This document shows, one piece after another, positions 33,601 to 44,592 of a stretch of 64,000 nt of DNA; the first letter of the stretch is position 1; every line of letters starts with the position of its first letter. The position numbers were made by a program, and so were the translations under genes. The notes below the pieces were generated by a model that saw only the letters and a list, made by a program, of their open reading frames with translations, was not told where the DNA came from and did no database searches. The stretch is taken from assembly GCA_027922465.2 (NCBI GenBank), contig BQMF02000376.1, forward strand, positions 372,001 to 436,000, in the 5' to 3' direction. Origin of the DNA: Turritopsis dohrnii. Its lineage: Eukaryota; Cnidaria; Hydrozoa; Anthoathecata; Oceaniidae.

Positions 33601-34812
33601 CAACAATGAAGAGCAAAAGAAACAAATCAGTTAATTTGTTTTTGTGTAATTGCAGGGATATGTTAACATATCCCTGGTAATTGTTATTACTTTACATAAT
33701 GCTACTTGAATTATTTCTAAAATTACAGTTACGTAATTAATATATATATATATACTGTATATAATTATAATTACATAAAATATATATGTTAAACAAATAA
33801 ACAGATGTCCAGTAGGTATGTTGTGTTGTGAATTATGTATACACAAGCGAACGAAATAAAACACATAATTATGTTAAATAATTTTGTTAAATATATAATG
33901 ATTTTGGTTAGTATCGTGAATGGGAATTTATGCTCTTAATAATTTGTCTGTTGGTTTTACTATTTCAGGTGTATAAGGCATTATCAAGAGTAATTGATAT
34001 CAATTTATGAATTGAGACAAATCACTATTATATGGTCGTGGAATATCTGGTACACTTGAAACAATGGAACTGCTGAACCAAGACAGGAGTAACAAATGTG
34101 ATGTGTTGGGCATTTCCAGCATATGTGGTCAGGAAACATTGATTCAAATCGGTTACCGTTCATTTGAAAGGAACATGTGAGCAACTCAAGAATGTTTTAT
34201 GTATACAAATTGAGTTTTGTTGATTGACATTTAAATTTGCAACATAAAACTGGATGTTGTTCATGATATCTGGGTTACCTGAACATTTTGGCAAAGTTTA
34301 GAAGATGTCTGTTATGTATTTCTTGTTGGTTTTACTTCCTAGTGTTTCTTTATGCATTCGAAAAAGCTATTTTTTTTACAATAGATCATTTTTATTCATG
34401 CTCTTTTTGCAACTATGAATATCGGAATTTTTTTGAATCTGTACTTATATATACATAAAATAACTGGAAATGATTGATTCATAAAGCATTTTGTTTTCCT
34501 TCTCTTTTCTATCTCCATCCCACATTCACAAAATCAAATCTTTAAATACATGTTATCAGACTATCAAACCCGACCTTGTTTTGATTTTTTATAGCTACTG
34601 TGACATTACTTGATATTAAGTTTTTCATAACTGAAAATTGCTATGGGCCAATTTCTGATAATTTTTCATCAAATTACCACATCAAAACGAGGCAAAGGAG
34701 CACAGTTTGGTATTTGGACATTTGAAGTAATAAGGTCTTTGAATCGCAATATAACTAAATTGTACATTACATTGATAGGATACATTTCAAGAAAAGTAAC
34801 GAAAATTACATA
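33601..34812. other. No gene; perfect 24-bp palindrome at 33653-33676
   Basis: AT-rich non-coding. The palindrome is centred on GATATGTTAACATATC and extends to CAGGG/CCCTG on either side. A long TA run is at 33739-33755. No gene pattern. Confidence 0.45.
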
Positions 34813-34934
34813 CCTTATCGGACAAAACTTAGTCGGACAAAAGTGACTAAAATATTTGGAGGTGACTAAAATTTTGTCCGACTAATATTTTCGTCCGACT
34901 AAAATTTTGTCCGACTAAGTTTTGTCCGATAAGG
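34813..34934. mobile_element. Palindromic MITE with TA duplication
   Basis: Inverted repeats starting CCTTATCGGACAAAACTTAG and extending about 30 bp; TA at 34811-34812 and 34935-34936. Inner GTCCGACTAA motifs are repeated. 122 bp, Tc1/mariner-like by its TA target. Confidence 0.65.
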
Positions 34935-36067
34935 TATATTCTTTCAGTGGTGCTATTTTCTTTTCGCAGAGTGGTCTCCGTCCGGGATGTTTTAGGGTCA
35001 GGGTTAAGGGTTAGGATTATGGTTATTTTTTATCTCCATGATGAAGAGCGAACAGTAAAAAAATATGGCAGATACATTTAGGGGGGTGGTGCGAAAAGGA
35101 AATAGCGCCCTTTCAGTTATGGATGCGTATTCATGCATTCAACTCGCTCGTCGGTATTTGTTGAATGAATATCATCCGGCTTTCACGCATTCCATATTTT
35201 CGCTGGCGAACGGGTGATTCCACGCACCCACTCCGCAAACCTTATATATTGATTCATCATGATCACACTATAGGTTTGGAGGACAGTTAAAGAAGGAAAA
35301 GACAAAGAACGACAATTTGTAAATATGGCTTTCTGGCATACACAGAAATCCAATTTAAATCTTTTAAAGGCAAGATCCGCCAATAACCAGTGCATTGAAT
35401 AAAATTTATTGAATGAAAGATTTAGAGTAAAAACATATACAAAAATAAAATGTATGGTTGGCAAAATTTCAGATTTCAAGCTGTGCTTCAAAATCCTTAT
35501 CGTTCATTTCACTAAAACAACACAAAAGTAATATGAAAAACGTCTAAGCAATGTTAGCATATGAACTTCCTAAACAACATAGTATAATATAATAATAAAT
35601 TAAAAAACATTCCACTTACAGTACACCATGCTTTGAAACGGGAAAAAAAGCAAAGTCAGCTAATAATTCTATACCACCGTGTAACGTCAACACGAAAAGT
35701 TGGAAGATGATGATGATGATGATGATGATGATTAAGGGCTCAGCGTACGTTTCAAAAGTGAAAATTTTCTTTTTCAAATTTTTTTTGACAGATGCAATCA
35801 CTAGGTTATTATTACACTACATTTAAAGTTATAGCGAAAAATAATGCTTTTTGAGAAAGTTATGGGCATTTTTTGATATTCAACATTTCTAAGTTATGAC
35901 AACCTTTAATATAATCTGTTATATACTCAAAAGGCGATTAATTAAATTAGCAGCTCACTTTGTGAATTTATTAAAGGCTGTCATATTGTCGTTTATGTGA
36001 TGAAAAATTATTAGTGTTCTACCTTCTATGAGCTCCATCTTTCCAGCAAGTGGCTCATTTCCTTTAA

Positions 36068-36822
36068 AGGCTGATTTCCATACAGCAACATTTTGCGCTA
36101 TAGCTCAAAAAGCTCCAGAGATTTTTGCGCACGAGCGGAACTCATTTCCATTTGCAGCATAGAGCGCGTGTAAAATATAAAATGTCAAAACAAATATGGC
36201 GAATATTTATAAAAGATTGTTTATGCTGAAAAATTTGAAATTATCAGTTTTAATTATGTTATGGCGTCGCCGTAGACAACGAGAAAAACTTACAATCAAA
36301 AGAAAACGAATGTGGGTTAGAAAATTGTTTTTAGAAAGAAAATCAAAAGGATTATTTCATGTTCTAGTAAAAGATTTGATGTTATTTGATCATGAGTATT
36401 TTTTCAAGTCGTTTCGAACGACTCCTGCTAGGTTTGAGCAGGCCCTAAATTGGATAGCACCGTACATTACCAAATCGTCTAAATTGCTTTTCATCATTTT
36501 GAGTTTCTACCTAATTGGCAGCCTTTTTTATGTCATAGAATCCCAACAGAGAAGAAAATCTGTCTTCATTGGCAGCCATCTTGAGTATTTTAAAAATATA
36601 CAGCGTGGGGATGATGTAATTATTATCTGATTCTCAAATCTGATAGGCTCATTTTCTGTGGCGACAAAAATCGCGTAGAAAAAGTAGAATGAATTCAACT
36701 TTTGAAAAAAGCTCCTGAGCTTAAAAATATCTCTGAGTCAGCGGTAATTTTTGTTTAGTGCGCATGAATCTCTGGAGCTTTTTGAGCTATAGCGCAAAAT
36801 GTTGCTGTATGGAAACCAGCCT
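36068..36822 (+). mobile_element. Harbinger-type deletion derivative
   Basis: Inverted repeats of about 60 bp starting AGGCTGATTTCCATACAGCA, bounded by TTTAA on both sides (36063-36067 and 36822-36826), consistent with a TTA/TAA duplication. Contains an N-terminal transposase fragment. Confidence 0.65.
36196..36630 (+). pseudogene. N-terminal fragment of a PIF/Harbinger transposase
   Basis: 144 codons. R-R-R-R-Q-R-E-K, W-V-R-K-L-F-L-E-R, G-L-F-H-V-L-V-K-D-L, D-H-E-Y-F-F-K-S-F-R and F-E-Q-A-L-N-W-I-A-P-Y-I-T-K follow the usual order at the N-terminus of HARBI1-like nucleases. The DDE core is absent; the last 50 residues look like unrelated read-through. Consistent with an internally deleted, non-autonomous element. 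Confidence 0.6.
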
Positions 36823-37337
36823 TTAAGGCTTTAGCACAGCAGTAGATGAAAGCCTTTAACGAAAAGTGTGCCCGCGATTTGAGAGAAAATTCCTGATTGG
36901 CTCAAAATCCGAGATTGTTTTCAACTATCCAATAGCGCAAAAGTATGGAATAAACAAAAAACTGTTTTTCTCCTGAACAAAACCATTAATTGAGATTCGC
37001 GGGCACAATTTGTTTCCACTAATTGTGAGGAATCGCCACAAACAAAAAAAATGTAAAAAACCTTTTTCTTCGGGAGTTGGAGCTCAAAGAAGCAAACAAA
37101 AGTCCGTATTTTTTATCGTTTTCGCAGACTAAGTTCTTCCTTATTATTTATGTAAATATATCATTTCATACACCGTTGGAAAGAAAATTTATTGCTCTAC
37201 ACGAATTCACGAAATATTTTTACTTAAAATGTAATGGTAAAAAGAAATAACGGAAAAAGTTATGCAATGCATATATGAGTAAAAGGTACGCTGAGCCCTT
37301 AAGATGAAGAACGCTTACGCTCGCTGCGGGGGCAATA

Positions 37338-37613
37338 ATCTAAGGAATATCTTCATTGCTTTAGTTTTCTTTCGCGCTGACCTTAAGGCCCAAATGCCTC
37401 TTGTTTTATTTACTTTTAGAAGTGTCAATAAAGCCAACTTAAGAAAAACAGGAAGAGTCAAAGTTTTATATGTTTTATATAGAGACAGACAAAAAAATTT
37501 CCTCGGTAAAAAGTGACTTTTTGTCTTGGGTGACGAATATTTATTACCAACTAAATTTTTTTGTCAACGAATTTTTATACCGACGGATTTTTTACCGACA
37601 AGTTAACCAACTA
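37338..37613. other. No gene recognised
   Basis: Spacer between P copy 3 and the MITE at 37614. Has loosely repeated CCGACGGATTTTTTACCGAC-type motifs but no clear element. Confidence 0.35.
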
Positions 37614-37806
37614 CAATCCCGGACAAAAATTGTGGCAAAACTGATGTTTTTCATGAAGAATTCAAATACCCCCTCCCTCAGCATCAATGTTTTGAGTTGT
37701 GTCCAGCCAGAGGTTCCAACCAACATTGATAACATTGATGGTGGGGGAAGGGGGGTCTCATGACGTGAATTTCATGCTTATTGCCACAATATTTTGTCCG
37801 GGATTG
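37614..37806. mobile_element. MITE with TA duplication
   Basis: Termini CAATCCCGGACAAAAATTGT / (inverted) CAATCCCGGACAAAATATTG, flanked by TA (37612-37613 and 37807-37808). 193 bp, non-coding. Confidence 0.65.
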
Positions 37807-38744
37807 TAGTAATAAGCGCCTGGGCGCTTTATGTGATTTTTGAGTTTCTAGGATGTGACGCTATATCGAGGGAGGCTCTTATTAAAAAATGGATTACACG
37901 CTTTTTTTTGAATAAGAATAGTATTTTTCGTTTCATGATGAATATTCTGAACTTTTTAGTCAAAATCATCCTAATATATTTTTAAGACATTCTTAGGCCG
38001 TACCTAACTTTTCTTGCCCAGAAACAAAAGATAAAACTCAAAAGGCAAAAAAGGGGTCAAACAAATAACTTACAGCAATGAAGAGCCACCTGAGAATACG
38101 TTTACATTGATAAGCATGTAGCTTTAGCTAAAAATGCCCCCGCGCTCAAGCTTTCCAATTTGCACACACAGCAAGCTATACATTAAAAAAGAAAACTTTC
38201 CGCCCAAACATTTTGTAATTTAAGGATTTTTGTAAAAATATTTTTGGTTGATTTTGGGCCTCATATGTTACATACTTTAAATATTTCGACAAAGCCAGTC
38301 TTTTATGTATGGCAAGTTACACAATATTTTAGATACAATCGCGATCAAAATATGTGTTTACAAAACAACGATATTTTCAACTTTCAATTTTAAAGCAGCG
38401 CTTTAAAAGCCTTATCGGCTCTTGTTTTGTTTTAAAACTGAAATTGTTTATATTCCTAAAGCACAATACGAGCCTATGTTATTGCAGTTTATAAATATGT
38501 TTACTTTAGAGTTGCTTTCTTAGATTTTTGGTTGCGTCATGCCTTTTGCAAATTGTTGACTTTTTGTGGTACATTCCTACGTAGAAGCCGCCGAGCTAAA
38601 TTAGCTAATGCAACGTTGCAATTCATCGGCCAAGATAACACAGCATTAAACTCAACAGAAAGATATGTACCTGTATGTCATCTTTATTTTTTTTAACAAT
38701 TTTTTGAGTTGAGCTATTTTTTTCGTGCTTCTTGATTTATTTTT
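37807..38744. other. P-family 3' fragment (38112-38370, -) and unassigned sequence
   Basis: 38112-38370 carries the inverted P 3' end (GCTTTAGCTAAAAATGCCCC...) and matches 27780-28070 in reverse. The rest shows nothing recognisable. Confidence 0.5.
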
Positions 38745-39415
38745 ATATATTTCCCCATAGGGCGAAATATATGTTAAAACCGGCCCCATAGGGCGAAATA
38801 TATGTTAAAACCGGCATTTTCCTTCTCTTTCTCCTTCTTCTCCGTTCACTTTTATAGCCGCGGTTCAGAATGTAATTTTCACCTAGCCGCCAAAGTAGAT
38901 AAGAATAGAGGCTAGTCTACAGTCAAGTAGACGCCATGTTTTTTCAGTCAGTGCGGATGGGCTGTAGAAGATTTTTGCTTTTCCCACTAGCTTTTAAAAT
39001 GATTCTAGAGAATTCAACGATAAGTGATGGAAATAAATCGTTTTAGTTCAGTATTGTCTTAAAAGGTGTAAAAAACAGAAAAATATTGATTTGTTTTTGT
39101 TGATGACAAAAATGCTATGATTGATGATGATGATTGGTAATTAAATGCTTGCGTGATTTCAGTGCAAAGGCGAAAATTCATTATCAATACAGGCTGAAGA
39201 TTTATTTGTATTTTACGTCCTGATATAATGTGAACTGAAAGCACATAATATATGAAGTACAGCTATAAAAAAAACCTTTTTTATGTGGAGAACAACCAGT
39301 TCAACCAGTGTTAATTCAAAAAGTACATTAGTAACAAAGCAAGTAAAAATGCGATGTCGTATATGCAATAAGAACGTCAGAAAACCAATTACGTATAACT
39401 AGAGGCCAAGAGGCC
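38745..39415 (+). mobile_element. S-family element, copy 3 (3'-truncated)
   Basis: TATATATTTCCCCATAGGGC start with a local tandem duplication of about 31 bp of the 5' end, the CTTCTC tract, and the AAAATTCATTATCAAT block shared with S copy 1. Breaks off near 39415 before the hairpin end. Confidence 0.55.
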
Positions 39416-39690
39416 TGAAGGTCAGCACTTTCGCCAAAGTTGAAAAATGTTTGACTGTGAAGCAGAATGGAGTAATCACGTTTTTGTTCCAGGAAGGTCA
39501 AAATAGGAATTCACGAGATAACTGAAGTAACAGTGATGTAATAGTGGGAATAAGACATTCAATGATAAAAACCAAACAGGTGTGCTCTCAAAATTGTGTC
39601 CATGTACCAGTGTCATTGTAACAAAACTTAATTCAAAAAAATGTTTATCTAGAAATTAACATAGCATTAGACACGTTCAATTTATTTAAA

Positions 39691-39720
39691 GCTTTCGGCT
39701 GTCACCAGCCATCATCAGTA
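39691..39720 (-). ncRNA. Hammerhead-ribozyme-like core (left copy)
   Basis: On the - strand: CTGATGA, a GGCT-loop-AGCC stem and GAAA, mirroring the right copy. Stems I and III were not resolved. Confidence 0.45.
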
Positions 39721-39843
39721 TACACGAAATTTTAACAAGTCACACCTTATATAACAAGTTATAACAAATCAGAATATTACCAAATATGGGAAAATTATAT
39801 AACAAGTTATAACAAATCAGAATATTACCAAATATGGGTATTT

Positions 39844-40398
39844 TTGAATAAAGTTCTCCTCCCTAAATCTATACATTGCACAGTGGAAAAGAAAATTGTA
39901 TATTTATTTTTGCCTTATTTAGGACAATTATCACTTAATATTAGAACTAAGCTCGTGAAAGCTGTGCATAAGTCTTCCAATATGTGTGAACTCAAAGTCA
40001 TATTTAGCTCACAACAACGTTTGTCCTCGTTTTTTAGGTTCAAAGATCGTGTTCCGAAGTCTTTACTTTCAAATGTAGTGTATAAGTTTATGTGTAGAAG
40101 CTGCAATGCTTCTTATTATGGCAAGACCACTAGACATTTCAAAGTTAGGGCTTCTGAGCACCTAGGTATGTCACCTTTGACCGATAAATTAGTTAAGAAC
40201 ACACAGAGCACAGCTGTTAAGGACCATATTTTGTTTTGTAACTCTCCTGCGAGCTTTGAAGACTTTCGAATTGTCACCACTGCTCGTAACAACTATTATT
40301 TAGAAATAAAAGAGAGCTTAATGATCTATAGAGAGAAGCCTATTCTTAACAAAAATATCTCTTCTTCTCCATTGTATTTATTTGATAAGTTCGGTTAA
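39844..40398 (+). pseudogene. GIY-YIG endonuclease of a Penelope-like element
   Basis: 184 codons. Preceded by L-P-Y-L-G-Q-L-S and F-R-F-K-D-R-V-P, the linker usual after the Penelope RT. Then V-V-Y-K-F-M-C-R-S-C-N-A-S-Y-Y-G-K-T (C84/C87 and the Y-Y-G strand), R102, E-H-L-G, H128, C132, E157-S-L-M-I and L-N at 168-169, matching the catalytic Tyr/Arg/Glu/Asn set. Residue numbers count from 39844, which is not an ATG, because the RT part is missing. The domain looks intact. Confidence 0.75.
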
Positions 40399-40566
40399 TT
40401 ACTCGTCTAGGGAGTGCTTGCATAGTGCAGCATGCTGACGAGTAATTTTCCCATATTTGGTAATATTCTGATTTGTTATAACTTGTTATATAATTTTCCC
40501 ATATTTGGTAATATTCTGATTTGTTATAACTTGTTATATAAGGTGTGACTTGTTAAAATTTCGTGT

Positions 40567-40597
40567 ATACTGATGATGGCTGGTGACAGCCGAAAGC
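40567..40597 (+). ncRNA. Hammerhead-ribozyme-like core (right copy)
   Basis: CTGATGA (40570-40576), stem II GGCT-GGTGAC-AGCC (40578-40591) and GAAA (40592-40595) in the right order and spacing for a hammerhead core. Penelope-like elements are known to carry hammerheads with very short stem III. Cleavage site not assigned. Confidence 0.5.
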
Positions 40598-40759
40598 TTT
40601 AAATAAATTGAACGTGTCTAATGCTATGTCAATTTCTTCCACGTTTATGTCTACCTTTGATGTATCTAGAAATTAAAGATACAAAGCATATCAAACACTT
40701 ATCAATGTCTCGTTGAGTCTTGTGTTCAGTTTTATGTATGCTATACGGTGGCACATTTA

Positions 40760-40927
40760 CGGTGGCACATTAGTGCCATCAAGTAACAAATTCATCTCTT
40801 GATACAAACTCGTTTCACAGGACGTCCTACGAACTCACAGGACGTCCTATGAAATCACAGGACGTCCTGTGAAATGAGTTTGTATCAAGAGATGAATTTG
40901 TTACTTGATGGCACTAATGTGCCACCG
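40760..40927. mobile_element. Palindromic MITE with central triple repeat
   Basis: CGGTGGCACATTAGTGCCAT at both ends in inverted orientation, with arms of about 70 bp nearly perfect; TA on each side. The centre has three 20-bp units, each with the palindrome AGGACGTCCT. Confidence 0.75.
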
Positions 40928-41408
40928 TACTCTAAAATAAAAGTGTGACACACAATCGCGAATTATTATATAGATAAGATAGACTAGTAACTCGCGTTAA
41001 AGGTTTTTACGACTTTAATTTCGAAAAGGATGTGCAAGAACCCCGCGTTCCCGTGTGCAAACCCCGTGACGAAATTTTCGATTACGGAATTGGGACTGGG
41101 GAAAATGTACCCATGTTGTAGAGCTTGAAAAACTGAGCAAAAAATTGTATGGGATCGTTTCGCTACGATCAACCGTTGCAGAGATATCGTCGATCAAAGA
41201 TTATGATGACGTCATAGCCGCAGTACCAAAAACATTTAGGCCCAAATTTTGTGTCACCCTGTCGCCCATATCGCAGGCCCTACAGAACGTCAGTTATCCC
41301 TATTCTTTCTCAAGATATTTCCCAAATAACGTCGCGTTCGATTGGGAATGCTTCCCCCGTGATATGATAAAAATAACTGACGTCACGCCGCGTGCTATTA
41401 TGCTAATA

Positions 41409-41817
41409 GGGACCTTACGAAACAACGACGGCAACGTGGACGACGACGTGAGGCAAACAAAAGATTCACTTTACTCCATAGATTCGCATTAGAATGGAAG
41501 TTATTTCAAACTATACTATTGGGAAATATTTTTAATTTTACTAATATCATTATTATATTTGCACGTTCTACACACAACGTGAAAAGTAATATTTTGAAGT
41601 CGTACTGAAAACGAAGACGTGAGAATAGCAGTACTTCGGATATATTTTCCTTGGTTCCTTCATGATTCTGTCTTTCAAAGTTCAAAAAACAAACTTCAAA
41701 GACATTATAAATAAACTTCTTAACCCAAGTGTATAGTTTCTGCTTTTTTGTGATTCATTGAAGATGAATATCTTGTACGTCGTCGTCCACGTTGCCGTCG
41801 TACTTTCGTAAGGTCCC
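41409..41817. mobile_element. MITE alpha
   Basis: Inverted ends GGGACCTTACGAAA.../...CTTTCGTAAGGTCCC, with CGACGGCAACGTGGACGACG motifs inside both arms. Preceded by TAATA (41404-41408) and followed by TAATA (41818-41822). Confidence 0.65.
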
Positions 41818-41822
41818 TAATA

Positions 41823-42230
41823 GGGAGCTTAAGCAATCGCAACGGCAACGAAGACGGCGACGTGCTTAAAACAAAAGCTTCGTTTTCTATGTGGAATTTG
41901 TTTTGAAAGGGAGGCTACTACTTATGAGACCATTGGGAAAATTTTATAAGATAATTACATCATTAACATATTAGCACGTTCTATGCACAACGTGAAAAGT
42001 CATGATTTGAAGTCGTACTGACAACGCAAACGTGATTATAGAGAAAGCCTTTTTCACTTATGTAGATTTTATAGAAGCTCGATAACTTTCTAGTCGTTAT
42101 AAGTTTATCGATTGAATAAGTTCTCCTATAAAAGGAAGTTCTTCAAAATACTTTTCACAAGTACTTTTATTATTTTCTTCTTTTTGCTCACGTCGTCGTC
42201 CACGTTGCCGTTGTAGTTGCTTAAGCTCAC
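41823..42230. mobile_element. MITE beta, related to alpha
   Basis: Inverted ends GGGAGCTTAAGCAA.../...TTGCTTAAGCTCAC, the same architecture and length (408 vs 409 bp) as alpha, and followed by a third TAATA at 42231-42235. Confidence 0.65.
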
Positions 42231-42360
42231 TAATAGTAAATTATCAATGGTCTAACGAAAAAATGACCACGATTAAGAAGATTTTGACCGTAACTTTAAA
42301 AAAAACATAACGCTCTCTAAGTTAAATGTGTTGCACACAACGTGAATTAGTATAATAAGA

Positions 42361-42545
42361 CTAGTAACTCGCGTAAAAGTTTTTTTACGACTTTAATTTC
42401 GAAAAGAATCTGCAGAAATACGCGTTCATGTGTGTCTACCCCGTGACGAAAATTTTAATTACGAAATTGGAAATGGAAAGTGTACCCATGCTGTAGAGCT
42501 TGAAAAAGCGGTCAAAAAAATGTATGGGATGTCAGCTTTTTTAAG
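42361..42545 (-). mobile_element. Helitron-like element fragment, head-to-tail with 40984-42360
   Basis: CTAG at 42361-42364 with the same ACTCGCG 3' end; truncated after about 180 bp. Confidence 0.5.
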
Positions 42546-44592
42546 AATGTTACAGGCGTTTTCATTCGAGTCACTTTTTAGCGACTTTAACATCAAGGAA
42601 CCCGTGTGACGTGTTCAAACAAGAAACAAAATTGTATAAACTCCTCAAAGTTTCTATTTTATCAGTTATTGTGTACATTGATAACCACAAGAAAAATTTC
42701 TCTAATATATACAATTTGTTTTAACAGCCCTAAAATGTACTTAGGGCAGAGTGTCATTGAATTGAATAAAATAAAAGAAGTTACTTTGAACTTACTATGG
42801 ATGAAGATGTTCATGGGCAAATGATAAGGTTTCACTTACAATTCTTGCTGAGGAGTTAAAAATCACAGCATTTCAAATATATGGAAAAAACAAGTTATTT
42901 TCAAAAAAGGGTAGGGCTAAGACAGGACAATTTATGAAATTAAATTCAAGTATTTAAAATAAACATCTCTGATTCCAAAAAAAGGTTCACACACACATTT
43001 CTTCAGAGTACACTGTCAGTGTGATGAATGGCCTTCCTAAATCTCAAATGAAAAACAAACAGATTTTGGTGTGAAAATATACATCAATAACCAAATCACT
43101 GCAGACTGTTATGTTTTGATTTACTTGTTCATAAGAAAAATTGACAATAGGATATTGATTTTTATGAATTGAAATATACTGTATCAAAACAGTATGTTAC
43201 ATATGCTTCTGTTGTCCGATTAAACTACCATCCAGGAAGCACAACATATTCACTCAAGTTATCCAGGTGCCTCATGTGTATTAAAAAGCTACATATACAT
43301 CATTGGGTTTCTGAACTTCTTTTCGTATACGAAATCAAGTTTACTTTCTGCAGTTTTCATTATGTACATAACTTGCTGTTTCACCACATAGAAAGGGCTT
43401 CCCTTGACTCCCTTCGTGACTGTATATATAAATCATATTTTTCAGTTTGGCTACATTATCACAATGTAAAATAAAAGTGAGTCTTCAGCCTTCCTTTTAA
43501 TAATGATGAACTTTCACATTTCACTTCAACGCTTCAGTTCCAGGAATTTAAATCATAACACTCAGCAAATAAAACATACACAACTTTGTAGAACAGGGTG
43601 CTGAGGGAAATACATCCAACATTTACCAGGGTATATGGAACATATAGCCACACGAAACCAAATACCAGAAGATTAAAGACCATTATGGATGTACATCTAA
43701 CAGCAGTGAATTCACAAGCCCAATGTTTAAAACCTCGAATCAAGAAGATCAGACTTGATGAACAAATCTTCCTTTCCTTGTTTACGTTCTGTTGAAGTTT
43801 GGTAAAGATTAAAACCCTCTTTAGGGGATAATCAGTTTATTATCATAGCGAAGAAACCATGCAGAATATGCAATATACAGTTGTCAAAACTCTTATCTTT
43901 GGAATACATTTGAAGACGAACAAAAACTGACAGCCCCATGAGGTTTCCAGGAAAACATTCCAAAATGGTTCCACAGCAAAATAAACCAAGCTTCAACGAA
44001 ATTCCAATGCTAGTTTTTCTTCAAATTCAATTTCCGTAAGTGCTATTTTTACCTATTCACATTCATTATTGTATGATGTTGCAAGTTTTATCCGAGTTAC
44101 AAAAAGCAAGTGTTCTGTTGAATTTCATTGTTTACCATGATTTTATGGTATAAAGGATGTCAAGCTTCTGCAACAATAAAGATCATACATTTGTTATGAT
44201 GAAATTCTTTTACACAATGAAGCCCCCCCGCGTATAGGCCCCCCCGCAGATAAGCCCACCATAAAAATATACCATAAAAATATACCATAAAATCATGGTA
44301 AACAATGAAATTCAACAGAACACTTGCTTTTTGTAACTCGGATAAAACTTGCAACATCATACAATCAAATTGTATACAGGTTTACTGTACAAAAGAAAAG
44401 AAAATTGTTAAACCTAATTTTAATAGCTACATTATAATACTTTGGGGTAGACAAGCAAATAACTATCATAAGCAATCACAACCTCTACTAACAAAATATT
44501 ATGTGTACCATTTCAAATTAGGACAGAAGAGTTATTTTTAAAAAAGAGATGGGCTTGAAATGACAACTTATAAAACCAAATTCAAGTATATA
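42546..44592 (-). repeat. S-family fragments, including an inverted pair
   Basis: About 42850-43500 and 44286-44592 match the S interior in reverse; 44065-44216 matches it in forward orientation. The forward and reverse pieces share about 85 bp (from the ATGATGTTGCAAGTTTTATC block to the ATGATTTTATGGTATA block) and form a foldback around a CCCCCCCGCG-containing spacer at 44221-44250. No gene; frames here are incidental. Confidence 0.45.

Larger units (their letters stand above)
35736..37298. mobile_element. TTAA-flanked DNA transposon derivative inside P copy 3
   Basis: GGGCTCAGCGTAC / GTACGCTGAGCCC termini, TTAA on both sides (35732-35735 and 37299-37302). Outside it, GATGATGAT...GATGAAG rejoins as P sequence. 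It contains the smaller element at 36068-36822. piggyBac-like by its TTAA target, but TTA/TAA (Harbinger) is equally possible. Confidence 0.6.
30232..37337 (-). mobile_element. P-family element, copy 3, heavily interrupted
   Basis: 5' end (TATTGCCCCCGCAGCGAGCG on the - strand) at 37337 and 3' end (GGGGGCATTTTTTAGCTAAA, then CTAG) at 30232-30235. P-like sequence can be followed at 35200-35735, 31560-31790 and next to both ends. In between are pogo, Merlin, MITE and TTAA-flanked insertions and about 3 kb not matched to P. It could also be two P fragments in the same orientation. Confidence 0.45.
39660..40662 (+). mobile_element. Penelope-like retroelement with inverted terminal repeats
   Basis: Bounded by the 14-bp direct repeat TATCTAGAAATTAA (39646-39659 and 40663-40676). 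Inverted flanks of about 180 bp (39660-39838 and 40449-40637) each carry a hammerhead-like core. Between them is only the endonuclease end of the element, so it is 5'-truncated with an inverted partial copy, as often seen for Penelope-like elements. Confidence 0.75.
40984..42360 (-). mobile_element. Helitron-like element with variant 3' end and two nested MITEs
   Basis: On the - strand it starts TCTTATTATACTAATTCACG and ends ...GCGAGTTACTAG|T. The interior (TGTATGGGATCGTTTCGCTA, GATGACGTCA) matches the array family, but the 3' hairpin is different and weak (TAAC-TCGC-GTTA). Contains the MITEs at 41409-41817 and 41823-42230. Confidence 0.55.

Noticed and set aside
42606..44541. Several 60-100 codon frames
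   Set aside because: They lie in S-family fragments that are non-coding in the other copies.
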